DNA from: Paramyrothecium sp. XJ0827
Lineage: Eukaryota; Ascomycota; Sordariomycetes; Hypocreales; Stachybotryaceae
Direction: 5' to 3'
Assembly: GCA_020881915.1 (NCBI GenBank)
Contig: JAJFPB010000012.1
Coordinates: 558,001 to 622,000, forward strand
Length of the DNA: 64,000 nucleotides
Shown here: positions 47,356-58,200 of the stretch, piece by piece
Layout: every line of letters starts with the position of its first letter
How positions within the stretch are numbered: position 1 is the first letter of the stretch
Notes under the pieces: generated by a model
Seen by the model: the letters and a program-made list of their open reading frames with translations, nothing else
Databases searched by the model: none
Told to the model about the DNA's origin: nothing
Position numbers and translations under genes: made by a program

Positions 47356-48875
47356 ATGGCTAGAGCTTCGGCCTTCGCCTTCGTGGCAGGCTTTTTCTCC
47401 GCACTGGCGGCAGCACAGAGACTCAATCTCAATAGCAACGATGAGATTGCAAAGTCAGCGGGCTTGCTCGCTGACGATCTCATGGCTCTCTACGAGCCCG
47501 ATGCCGTCGGCCGCACGCCTGGTCTACTCCCCGATGAAGAATACCACTGGTGGGAAAGCGGTGTCTTCATGACCACTTTTATCGACTACTGGCGCCTTAC
47601 CGGAGACTCCAAGTACAACGACATTATCATGGAAGGCATGCTTCACCAGAGTTCTGAGACGCGCGACTTCTTCCCCGAGAATCAGACAGTAGCTATGACT
47701 CATGACGATATGTGCACCTGGGCGCTTGCAGCCATGCTAGCCGTAGAGAATGATTTCCCCAACCCGCCTAGAGATCAACCACAGTGGCTGGAGCTCGCCG
47801 AGAACGTGTTCGAGGCCATGACATGGCGCCTGAAGGAGGAAGAGATTTGCGCCGGTGGTCTGCGCTGGCAAGTCTTCAACTGGAACCATGGCTACAACTA
47901 CAAAAACAGTATGTCTTCCGATTCGCAGCAAACTACTCTCAGCAATCCAGATGCTAACCTGGCTAGCCATATCGAATGGCTGCTATGTCAACTTGGGAGC
48001 GCGGCTACTCCGGTATACAGGTAAGGAAACCTATGCTGGCCATGTCAACGATGTTTGGCAGTGGATGATCGAGATTGGTCTCTTGGACACCGATACATGG
48101 GAAGTCTATGATGGTATTACAATCAGGGACAATTCATGTGGGGATATCGACGAAACCCTGTTCTCGCTCGCTCCCGGATTCCTGATACATACCGCAGCTT
48201 CCATGTACAATCACGTAAGAGTCAATCCAGAGTCCATCTTCTGTATTGAGGCTGACGCGCAGTTGAACCTAGACCAATCGCTCTGATGAATGGCGCGACC
48301 GCCTCGACGGTCTCATCGATGCCACTCTGATGACGTTTTCTCCCAACAGCGTGGCTTTTGAAAGCTTTTGCGAGGAATACCACGAATGCAAAACCGACCA
48401 TATCCCGTACAAGGGTCAACTGATCCGATTTCTTGCCTCCGCGACCCAGCTGGCTCCCCACACCGCCGAGAAGATCCTGCCGGTGCTCAAGGCTTCCGCC
48501 AAGGCTGCCGTGAGTCAGTGCACGGGGGGCGATTCTGGAAGGCAGTGCGGGTTCTACTGGACCGAGGGCGAGTTTGAAGAGCCACCCACAAGCGGCGTAG
48601 GTGAACAGATGAATGCGCTCTCGGTCGTTTCCAACCTACTCATCGGAGGGGCGAAAGCACCAACGACGGCTTCCTCGTCGAAGGATTCTTCAGATGACTC
48701 CGAGAAGGGTCCTGATAATGGAGATCAGCCTTCTGAAGACTCTGGCGATTCCACAGAAACGGGCGGTAACTCCGAATCCAACGACCCTCCTTCAACTGCA
48801 GCACGACAGGTGCTTGGATCTTCCGGGGCTCTTGTGGTGGCTGGGGGCTTAGTGGTCGCTGCTTTCTCCGCTTAG
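47356..48875 (+). CDS. GH76 endo-alpha-1,6-mannosidase (Dfg5/Dcw1 family), GPI-type
   Basis: Exons 47356-47908, 47967-48214 and 48273-48875 give 467 residues. A signal peptide (MARASAFAFVAGFFSALAAA) is followed by the GH76 fold: YHWWESGVFMTTFIDYWRLTG, the catalytic Asp117-Asp118 in MTHDDMCTWALAA, and GGLRWQVFNWNHGYNYKN. The C-terminus has a Ser/Asp/Glu-rich spacer and a terminal hydrophobic segment (ALVVAGGLVVAAFSA), the signal for a GPI anchor. Dfg5/Dcw1 proteins act at the plasma membrane, cross-linking GPI-proteins into the wall by acting on the mannan core. An ATG earlier in the open frame (47200 region) would remove the signal peptide from the N-terminus, so 47356 is preferred. Confidence 0.93.
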
Positions 48876-49798
48876 AATTCTCGACAGAAGTCCAGCCCTG
48901 CTTCCATAGGAAGCTTCGATCAAGAGACATTCCCAAGGCTCGGGGCACCACAACCATATTTGCTTCTAGACCCTAGTGATGCACATCCTCTTCCCGCTTT
49001 TAGGTAAATGACCAGGGCTTAGGCAGTTAGGACCCCACCCTGTGAGTCGTTCTGTAGACAAATAAGTCTTTGTGCTGCTAAGATTCGGCCTCGCAGTTCA
49101 TATGTGCAATCCAGCCTCATCGCTTCTCAGCTTTCCCTCGCGCTTCCTGGTCCTCTCTTCGCGCAATGAGACCAGCCAATAAAGCTTTATCAGTATTAAT
49201 ACGTAACCGCTACTGTATGGTTGCGGCTTGACGAGAAGAACGGAGACCTTTGCGTTCATTGTCAAGTTTCTATAGCTGTGCTTCATTAGACCGTAGCCCT
49301 ATGTTGACGACGCAGCCGATAGCTGTTGGCACACGGCATTCAGTCCTCATGAAAAGTTGTTGGTCTCGATTGTCGAGCGTCTAATACTGCGTATCAAGCA
49401 ACTTTCTGTACAAGTTGCCGGCGAAACTCATCACGGTGGCTGACATCATTCTTTCGAGAGGCCTGCCATGAGAATGAAACCGGGCCGAGTCGCAGCTTCA
49501 TCTTTCAGTCTCAAGGCCTGCTCCGGTCTTCTTCACATGCGAAAAATCTAGCCGCAGCACTGTCGTCAACTCATCGTAGGTTCGAGTCTGGTGTGGCTAC
49601 ACGGTATAGCCTCGCCCCCCGAAATAAAAAACGCAAAGTCGGGTGTAATCACCCCATCTGTTCTTCGAACGCGCGCGCTTGGCTTCTCGGACTACGACAT
49701 CTTTCTTCATCCTATCCGTGTAATTCTGCTCAACTTCTTGTAAAAAATCTTTTGCCTTCTTCCTTTTTTTCGTGGGTACGTTCTCGTATTCATTCGCA
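48876..49798. other. Intergenic, no clear gene
   Basis: Holds a minus-strand ORF (49597-49944) with a basic, Lys/Arg-rich protein (VPTKKRKKAKDFLQEVEQNY) that resembles the coiled C-terminal part of decayed transposases; this is a guess. It overlaps the first exon of the next gene on the other strand. Confidence 0.4.
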
Positions 49799-51229
49799 AT
49801 GCGTGCTGTACGTGTATCTTCCAATGCAAGCTTACTAGCCATGTCTTCGTCGTAAGTCAAACGAAGTAATATTTTCCTGTTAAACGGACCAAAGACTGAT
49901 TTCAGCAGTGTTCTCGGAACTATTAATTGCCGTGGCAATGTCACAATCGTGAACCAGGATGATGTTCAGTATATACGTGATAATTGTCGCGTAATCGAAG
50001 GAACCCTAGACTTGCACGATGACTTCGTTGGAAGTATCGATCTGGATGGTCTCGAAACAATACAGGGTAGTTTTGAGGACTTGCGGTGCTACAGATCCGG
50101 GAGTCGCAATGCCACGGCCTGCCGCAAGAAACAATCGTTCAACATCACAATGCCGACCTTGAAGGCCGTGCATGGCAATCTCAATTTCGCTTTTGTGGAT
50201 GGTCTACAAAGCATATTTGCACCAAACCTGCACCGTGTAAATGGCACTATCGACTTGCAAGATATGGAACACCTTACTTACGTCGACTTTACCAACCTTA
50301 AAGAGATCGGGGCATTTTCGCTATCGGCTCCCCAACTCCACACTCTGCTCCTGGATGGACTGGAGAAGTTTACTGAACATTCATCACATGCCTCCAGAGG
50401 AATTTGGATTACCAACTCAGGCAAGCTTCAGTCCGTCGACGCATTCTTCAAGAATCCCCTTGAGCCTTTGAAAGACGATGAAATTCGAGGTTCCAAATCT
50501 GTTTACTTTAAGAGAAGTGAACTACCCAGTGTTGAGAGTGTCACTTTTGGCTGGAAACATGTAGCGTATGTCGGGGTTGAGGGCGACCTTACGTTGGTTC
50601 TGGGAGGGCCAAAGACAGCCTCCATGGAACTTGAATACCTATGGCTTGGGCCGGGCTCATCGGGCTACCGACAGAAGGACGACTTTGAAAGACTCGTCGT
50701 AAAGAATGTGTGGATGTACGACTCGAGCATAACAGACTTCAACGCATCATTCGACGAGGCGGAATCAATCAGGATTGGCTATTCGTCTCAGCTGAAGTCC
50801 GTACACCTTTCCCTGCGCGCAGAGACTAACAACAACCTGTCTGTGAGCATCCAGGAAACCCCGTCGTTAGATCTCACTTATGCCTCATGGGACTGGCCAG
50901 AGGCCGGCATTAGCTCTGTTACCATTCAAGCGAACCTCAGCCACGAGTTCTTGTAAGTCAGCTCCAACTTGGATCTGGAGAGGAATGGGGTTTAATCGTC
51001 ACTTCATTGTAGTGATTCGTTCCTGGGGGCAGATGATGTCCTCGCTCGGGTAACCGTCGAGAATGAAGGCCTCGATTGTGACCAACTCAGAGAGAAGCTG
51101 GCTAGCAAAAAGGGAAAAGTGGATTTCACTTGCAATGGAATAAACGCAGGGGTATTCACTGGAGGAAGCATCAACTTGAAAATGGTCCTCTTTGCCGTTA
51201 TTGTGGCTGCCATTGTACCATTCCTGTAA
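49799..51229 (+). CDS. Ecm33/Sps2-like surface protein with C-terminal hydrophobic tail
   Basis: Model: exons 49799-49851, 49906-50952 and 51013-51229. Exons 2 and 3 are well supported; the first is uncertain. The body repeats the Ecm33-like leucine-rich pattern of a receptor L-domain (NCRVIEGTLDLHDDFVGSIDL; ITMPTLKAVHGNLNFAFVDGL; LTYVDFTNLKEIGAFSL). The C-terminus ends in a hydrophobic stretch (LKMVLFAVIVAAIVPFL), fitting a GPI signal or membrane anchor. The predicted N-terminus (MRAVRVSSNASLLAMSSS) is not a good signal peptide, so the true first exon may be missing or altered. The exon-2 acceptor is a tandem NAGNAG (49905/49908), both in frame. Confidence 0.7.
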
Positions 51230-51529
51230 GCGTATTTGTTCTGGACCAAGCCTCTTGTTCGACATTGCATCTGCTTGTTGACTAAGTTGACGCAGACCAT
51301 ACACAGTATTGCCAAGAGCCTCTGCATGTCACGAAGCTCTGGCACGTTTATAGAATTGTACGAAAGTTTGTTTCCACGACAAGCGAGAGGAAGGCGTCTT
51401 ACTTTTTTTAAAAATCGTTTTTATACATGTTATTCTGGTATCCTTAGGGTTTGCGATCTTTCCGCTCCTTGCTAAGTATCATATGGTATCCCCGACTGAG
51501 AGCTGCCGCCATGCTTCCAGAAGGACAAT
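51230..51529. other. Convergent intergenic spacer
   Basis: Between tail-to-tail genes; a T run lies at 51403-51409. Nothing else seen. Confidence 0.5.
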
Positions 51530-53016
51530 TTACTCCAAGGCGGGCAAAGCCCAGCGGAGCATCCATTCCGACTTGAGCACCTCGTCCATCGTCAACCGGT
51601 CCTCGGGCCGAAATTTGAGCATGCCGCGCATCAGTTCAAGAATGGCCCGTTCTTCCTGCTGGCTAAAAGTCCCAGCTGTCTGTCGTTTCCTTCTATACTT
51701 TTGCACAAACTCCTCAAACGCCACCTCGAGAGCAGGCCATGATTCTCGATCTCCAACGGGTTGGCGAGGAATTCCGTCATCTTCATTCGCTCGCTCGGAA
51801 CGCTCCCAGCGTCTCCGCCAGTCGGGAGGAAAGCCTTGAGAGCCGAGCACATCGATCTGCTGAGCCACGATTTCATCGGCTGTTTCGGATTCGCTAAAGA
51901 TAAATTTCATGCCTAGAATCTCCCATATCGCAGTCCCAAGGCTCCATACGTCTGAGGGGAAGGACATGGGTGCATCTGGTGAGAAGAGAGCTTCTGGGGC
52001 TCTCTTGGCAAGTGGTGTATGGCAGTCCTTGCCAAGTCGTCGCCCTGTGGCAGGAGCAAATGCTTCGCCAAAGTCGCTAAGGATGAGGTTACGCGCATCG
52101 GCCAGGATAAATTCCTCAGCATTCTTTCCCATGTATAGTGGGTGTGCGGCTTGTGGCGGTACATTGGACGTGAGTGGTTTTCCATCCAGGCGGCTGATCG
52201 GTGTCGTTTCAGGCTCACCAAACTTTTCCCTGAACTGGTCGACCGAAAGCTCGTCAAAAGCCGTGGGGAACTTGACTAGTGCATTTCGTAAATGAATATC
52301 TGGAAAAGAAATTAGTTCATCTGCCATTTCGGGGTACGCAACGGGGAGGATGGCATACCCCCATGAACATAACCTTGCGCATGGACGAAAGACACGGCAA
52401 TGGCCAGTTTTGCGGCTAGCGCACGAGCGATATTGATTGGAAAAAGACGACTGAACGAGGCCTCTTTCAAGTTTCCTTGTGCCGGCGACATTGTGTAGCA
52501 CGTGTGAGTCCCGTTTGGGCCCTGAATCGTGAACTCCTCAAGAATGATCGGAACAGCATCGTAAGCTTGGACAAGTCCTGCGTAGGTAGTGGATGAGTTA
52601 AGAATCGGGCGAGATAGAGCGCGCAGAACCTTAGGTTCGTGCGTTGAATGCGATGTGCTCGCAATGGCCACCTTCACGGCGACATAGCGTCTCTGTTGAT
52701 TATCGTGGGCGAGCCAGATGGTTGAGTAGCCGCCGTATCCCAACTTGTCCACCAGTCGATAACGACCGGCCAGCACGTCATCTACCAAGGCTGGATGATA
52801 GCCACCAGGCTCATACATCTCCAAACGTTCGACGTCATCAATCCATTGATACTCAACAGAGTCACTTCTGGACGTTGTTGAACATGGGGCCGAAGAGCAG
52901 GGACCGGCGAGGGGCCTTTGGCTGGAGTAAGATCGAAATGGAAGGGAACCGGCACTCTTGAGATCTGCGATGCAACGCCGAGACCAGTCTACCACGCTGA
53001 TAGCCGAACGCGACAT
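51530..53016 (-). CDS. SRPK-like protein kinase
   Basis: Exons 53016-52359 and 52299-51530 (59-bp intron) give 475 residues. Kinase landmarks: LVDKLGYGGYSTIWLAHD, the AVK lysine (VAVKVAI), a catalytic loop reading YVHGDIHLRNAL, LSDFGEAF, and a C-lobe SDVWSLGTAIWEILG. The loop has His-Gly-Asp in place of His-Arg-Asp and lacks the usual Lys, while catalytic Asp and Asn remain. This variant is frequent in the large SRPK-like family of filamentous fungi. The start at MSRSAISVV was chosen; an ATG 24 bp upstream is in frame. Relatives are expanded in accessory regions; the substrate is unknown. Confidence 0.85.
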
Positions 53017-53403
53017 GATTGTGGACGCAGCCTGAAACAAAGTGCGTTAAGAAGCGCCGCCACGTTGCTGCCTGGGTAACATTTGTCGACCCCGCCTAAC
53101 GGGCGCTTAAGGGATGCTGTATTTAGCACTGGGCCAAGTCGTGGGCCTGTTGACAACCACCAACCGCATAATTTGTGCCTCATAGTTGCAAAATATTCCG
53201 TGGAAAGGATTTCCTGAAGTCCAATGAACGGAATCAATGCGAGGCTCCGCCTTCTTTTATGAAACCAATTTTTGGATCACGGCGCTAAGACTAGGGTATA
53301 AAAAGATGCCACATGCCTTTGCATCCGTTATTAGTGATGCGTGCCTTTACCACTTACTGGGAACATCCAATTGTCCTTCTTTGTCATTTGCGTTACTGCA
53401 ATT
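53017..53403. other. Divergent promoter region
   Basis: Separates the SRPK-like gene (minus) from the small unknown gene (plus). A GGGTATAAAAAG TATA-like sequence lies near 53295-53306, about 100 bp upstream of the ATG of the latter. Confidence 0.45.
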
Positions 53404-53916
53404 ATGTCTTGCACTACTGGTAGAAGTTTTACCCGGTGTTTCTTCTATGCCGGCAATACAATCTCAAAGCAGAGAAAAGAAGCACTTATTTCTCTGGCAT
53501 ACGCAACGGCCCGGGACGAGGAACTGGCGCCCGCGGAGATTTTGATCAGGTAGGCAGCTCTTGATGCAAGCTCAGGCACTTGGATTCACAACCTCATTCT
53601 CGCCTCCGCTCATCCTAGTACTCACATGCAGTACTATATTAGTGACACGACAACATTCAATGGAGAACATGCCAAGGACCGAGGTGTTTGGCAGGGCACC
53701 CTTACCTTTAAAGATGGCAACCAAGTTCAACAGCAGTTTCACGTGGGCTATCATGGATGCACGAATGGAAACCAAGACTACGTTCTTAAGAAGGCCCTCA
53801 ACTCTTACGGGAAGCACGACTTTACCCCAAGACGTGGTGGTAAGGCCGTTTGGCCTAACGAGGACCAACTGGAAGAATACAAGGATAGTCCCATCGAGTA
53901 TTCTCACTTGCCATAA
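53404..53916 (+). CDS. Small hypothetical protein
   Basis: Exons 53404-53549 and 53619-53916 (69-bp intron, GTAGGC donor, CCTAG acceptor) give 147 residues. The spliced protein reads smoothly across the junction (AEILISTHMQYYISD). It is hydrophilic, with WQGTLTFKDGNQVQQQFHVGYHGCTNGNQDY in the middle and an acidic end. No signal peptide and no known family. A longer antisense ORF exists (53572-54138) but looks like a shadow, with biased hydrophobic composition. Confidence 0.55.
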
Positions 53917-54499
53917 GCATAAATTAGTTTTGTCTGATCCCTTATACCACCCGAGCTTAATGCAAATAAAATATGAACTACGTCTCTGATGTTCGATGAT
54001 CATTACCTGGATCTCGTCTTGATGTCTCAAGAAATGCCTGCACCTATTTGATCTCACTAGGGCATGCACCACGTGCCTCAGTGTCGAAAGTTCAAATTCG
54101 CTCCAAGGCTTCAACAGATTCCCATCGAAAAGGTTCATTTTGAATTCTTTTTTGTTGGTTTACCTTACTATGCAAGTATTGCAAATGTTCCTGCCCTTCG
54201 TATGTTTACTTCTCCTCTTTGGGATTCACATTATAGTTCAAGCTGGTCTTGCAGCTGACTTCGCTTTAGTATTGAGAGTGACTTCTCTACAGAGTAAATT
54301 TCAAATCAACAGCTATATAACTCTCTCCTCTGTTATTTACATCCTAACGCTTGCACAACCTGACTCCGTTGTCGCTTACTTAGAGCCCTGTACAAGCAGC
54401 CAATTCCCAGACTTTAAGGTACAAACAATGACGCGAGTAAATGCTATATGAGACTAGCTACTATCTTGATTACACCGTCGTCGAATTAGCATTGTCCTC
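53917..54499. other. Intergenic, no gene supported
   Basis: A plus-strand ORF at 54140-54451 is hydrophobic and low-complexity and has no domain. Confidence 0.45.
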
Positions 54500-55099
54500 T
54501 CAACCAATTGTATTGGCTAAAATCAATCTGTTCACATTGGCGTCAGACTGATATTCCTCGAGCTGGATAACCTGGAAGATCCGTGGTTGAGGAAGTTCCA
54601 CGGCGAAAGAAGCTTTGAATTCCGCCATAGACTGAGCTAAGAGCTCTACTGGCCCCGTGCTAGGCGTCATATCCCTAACGGTAGTATTTTTGTAGAGGTC
54701 AGGGCATATGATTCCATCAGTCTCGAAGCAGAAGACATTGCAGGGAGTTTGATCTTCTACGAGAGGGTAAGCTGAGAGCTCTACTGGTCCCGTGCTGGGC
54801 GTTGAGCTCTTAACGGCAGTGCCTTTGTAAAGGGCAGGGCCCGTGATTCCTTCAAGATCATCGCAGAGGCCATCATGGGGAATCTGATTGAGGATTTTCC
54901 ACACCTCTTCGGCCCTTCCAATCAAGTAAGGTTCGATTTGAATACCTCGTGCACTCGGCATCTTCGCCCCTGTTCCCACTGACTCCAGCATCGCCTTCAT
55001 GCACCGCAGTCCAGATGCCTTCTCCGATAAGGAATTCCCATTCTGATGGTAAAATATCTTGGCAAGCCTCAACGACAGCGCTGCTGATATCTCGGCCAT
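54500..55099 (-). CDS. Hypothetical protein with internal 45-residue duplication
   Basis: From the ATG at 55099 the ORF gives 199 residues beginning MAEISAALSLRLAKIF. An upstream exon spliced at 55179/55099 (GTAAAG donor, CTCAG acceptor) would add MLPYWIN or more, but no better ATG is present, so the start is uncertain. Two tandem units share LYK, then STPSTGPVEL / MTPSTGPVELL, at a spacing of 45 residues. It lies just downstream of the NLR-like gene on the same strand and may be its severed 3' part or an independent gene. No family recognised. Confidence 0.5.
   Translation of the reverse strand: MAEISAALSLRLAKIFYHQNGNSLSEKASGLRCMKAMLESVGTGAKMPSARGIQIEPYLIGRAEEVWKILNQIPHDGLCDDLEGITGPALYKGTAVKSSTPSTGPVELSAYPLVEDQTPCNVFCFETDGIICPDLYKNTTVRDMTPSTGPVELLAQSMAEFKASFAVELPQPRIFQVIQLEEYQSDANVNRLILANTIG
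54641..54840 (-). repeat. Tandem duplication, two imperfect units 135 bp apart
   Basis: GAGCTCTACTGG at 54641 recurs at 54776, with similarity continuing for about 65 bp in each copy. The period of 135 bp is 45 codons, so frame is kept and the protein carries the repeat. Confidence 0.8.
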
Positions 55100-55274
55100 A
55101 TCTGAGGAATGGATAAATGGGCATATTGATGCAGCCCCAGCTAACATCATTGTTTGCTTTACTGATCCAGTATGGTAACATGCGCACAATGATGCTTGAT
55201 TCGATATTTAAATTGTCTTCTGGGGTTGTTTGGCTTGGCACGTTCGTTAGGTCAACTGATATTGCTGAAGGTAA

Positions 55275-58200
55275 TCATGACGGAGGAATCAGAATCGAGA
55301 AAATAGTGATCATGTGCCCGATGTATAGCTGCGACGGCGTGAGTGTGATGTCATCTCCATGAGTGATCACTTCTTGTATCCACTCTTGTTCCTGCCTGTA
55401 GGTTTCTTGCATGTGGTTGTCGATACTTTGTACGAGCTTTCGTCTTAACGAAAAACACAGCGGCTGTTTTCGAACCAGATCCCGTAGCAAACCTTCTAGG
55501 TGGAATAATGGCGAGTCATCCGAATGACTTTGGTATAACTTCTTCCAAAGTGGCTCGAGCGGATTAGTTACTAGCGGCCGTCTCTGCATAGGACGGATTT
55601 TGAATTTGTCCGGCTTGTGGCTCTGCTTTATTTTAACGGATCGGTCATTCATTGATAATGGTTGTTGGTTAGGAACTATTTCCCGGCTGTCGAGTTCCAA
55701 CTGTCCTGAGTGTGAAAACAATGCCAGGCAAAAGTCCAACACTTGTTCAATCATTCGTTCTTCAGTATGCGCCCCCCAGGAGACCAGAGCGCGAGCAATC
55801 CGTAGAAAGGACACGCTTTGTTGATCAAAGCATGGGCCACCCGGGCCAACTCGAAGAACCCGGTTCAAAGCGGCCTGTAAGGGTGTAATACTCCCCGCAG
55901 GTCCAGGGTCGTTGAGGTCAGCACCACGAAGGGCAATGGTTGAAACCAGTATAAAATAGCCAATATCCCGCTTAGTACAAAAAATGGCCGTAAGAAGTGG
56001 TGTTTGTCTGGCTACCCCAAGCCCTGATGGGTTGATTGCGTTGACGTTGGCAGAACATAGGTCACAAAGAAAAATGATCTCGTCATAGTCTGCCCGGTGA
56101 ATACTCTGTTGCAGTAATCCAAGCTCGGTGATCCGATCACGTAAATAGCTCCGTTTCAGTCCGTGGAGCAATGTAAGCTGGATTGCGGCTGCTCTTTTTG
56201 ATAGTAGCAGTTGAGTAACGAATCTCATGTTTTGTTTGTCACCAAAAGATGCGTTATTCCATAGGAGCAAGTAGATCAGGGGGTAACCTCGCGCGCCATG
56301 GAGGCTAATGGCCATCGAGAGACACATGCGTTTCAGTGCTGCGGTCATTTTTCTCGCATCCAAAGCAAATTTTGCAATTTCCATCACTTTGTGGTCCAGA
56401 CCAAAAGAAAAACGAGCTGAATTGCGAGATACCACGCCACCGGTGAAGAGGGCTTGGCAGCACGCCACCAGCAGCTCGCCAAGATCCTTCACATACAGAG
56501 ACTCAACGAGTGATCTGGCAAGACTGGGTGATGCAGTTGATGTAACAGAGTCTGGGAAATCCAGTTCGAGCACATTCCAAAGGATTTGGAAGGCTGTGAT
56601 AGACGATGTAGAGCAGTCGAGACTGGCACCGGCACCGAGCAAACCTACTGCTGCCACAGCACGGTGATAAGTGATCCTGCCTTTCAGTAAATACCATAGA
56701 GGCGAAGGAGAATGGTTATATCGGTTGACATCAACGCCCATGGAGAGAAGACAAATTATGAGCTCCGGATATCTCCTGTGGCAAGCCACAAGTGTTGCGT
56801 CGATATCAAGAGAATTGAGGATCAGCTTGACCTGATTCCTGTCGTCAAATTGGTCCAAGAGTGAACGCAACACAGAATCATTGCAATACAAAATAGCTGT
56901 CTTGATAATGCGGTGATGCTGATACGTAATGGATGCCCCTCGCTCACATAATATGTGTACCAATAGTGAAGACCCCTCCAATGCAGCAAATGGAAGCAGC
57001 TGCGTACGCATATCTCCATGCCATGGCCAGAGATTCATGGGGAACCTCGATAATTGCTTCCCCAATCGTCTCAGTATGATGAACATACTGGCAATGCTTT
57101 TGATAGAGCCAGATCCCCTCATGTAGTATCGCATTAGTGGTAAGTGTGAGTTTTGCAAGGCCCAATGAACTGGTGCTGGTATCTGTAATGTTCTTCGGTT
57201 TACATTGTAGACTGTAACTTCCACAGCATTCAAAAACCTCGTAGAATTTTGTTTCCATGGCGGAGCATGCAACTGAGTGTCCATTTTCTTGAATAGGCTG
57301 AAGAGTTTGCTGTACGAGAATTCGTCCGTTTCTGGAATTGATGCAGTGTGATACGGCCAGTACGCCAGTGCATAAGAGTAAAATGAAAATGCTTCAGTTG
57401 TTGTCGTCGTCTTGAAATGCTTGCGGTGGTTTGCGAGGACCTTCCCAATGTTGTAATCATTTTGTAAGACAATGCCATCTTTGGCTCGAACCTGTAAAAG
57501 ATGCAGAGCCAATGCTTTTTACTTTCTGGAGCTGTTGACAGATTCAATAATCTTTCTGGGTGCGTTACTGCCTGATATTGTAGGAACGACTTTTCTTGAG
57601 ATTTGTGTCTCAAAAACATTGTAACCAAGATAGGTGAGTGTTATCTGCCCCATCCGCTTATTTGCGGCTTCGAGGTCCAAGGCAGTGGGTTCATCTTTAG
57701 AGAACTCATGGATGAGGTAGTTTTTGACACTGTGATGAACAATTCGAATAGTGCCTTCCTCTTCGTCCAATATGATCAAGCTGCCGCAGCAAGCAAGTGT
57801 GGTTTGGATATCATTCACAAGTCGTGCCGGATTCCACTCGGCGTCACCAGGAACAACACTAATGGCTTCCCGCAACTGTTCGGCAGTAAGTGGTTGTCGC
57901 GCAACTGATACCAACTCAAGGATTGGTCGTTGGTAATTGCGGCCGTGGTCTGCGCCCTTTTCAAGTATTTGGGTGAAGGTTTGAGAGAGGGTTTTGGGAA
58001 GATTCTCGAGGGCATTTTTTATTTTCTCATCCGTCTTTTCTGCGCAAAGCGAAGAGATCTGAAGAGCAACCCACAGGAAGATGCCTTGTGCACCACGCAG
58101 AAGAGCATCTCTAATTTCAAGAATCAAAGTTGGGTCGCCGATATTCAGCTTATTGTCTCGAATTCGTGCTTGTAATTCAGCATTGATAAATCCTTCGATT

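Noticed and set aside
49545..49605. tRNA-like 3' motif (GGTTCGAGTCTGG with ends that nearly pair, AGCCGCA / TGTGGCT)
   Set aside because: The enclosed span is only about 49 nt, the T-stem does not pair, and no anticodon arm is visible.
53572..54138. 188-codon minus-strand ORF
   Set aside because: Antisense to a spliced gene that reads more like a protein; the minus ORF has no domain and a biased hydrophobic composition.
54140..54451. 103-codon hydrophobic plus-strand ORF
   Set aside because: A+T-rich, low-complexity sequence can give such ORFs by chance; no neighbouring exon extends it.
57519..57521. A 31-bp GT-AG segment that would remove the NLR stop codon
   Set aside because: Far shorter than any intron in the window (47 bp minimum here); a nonsense change is more likely.
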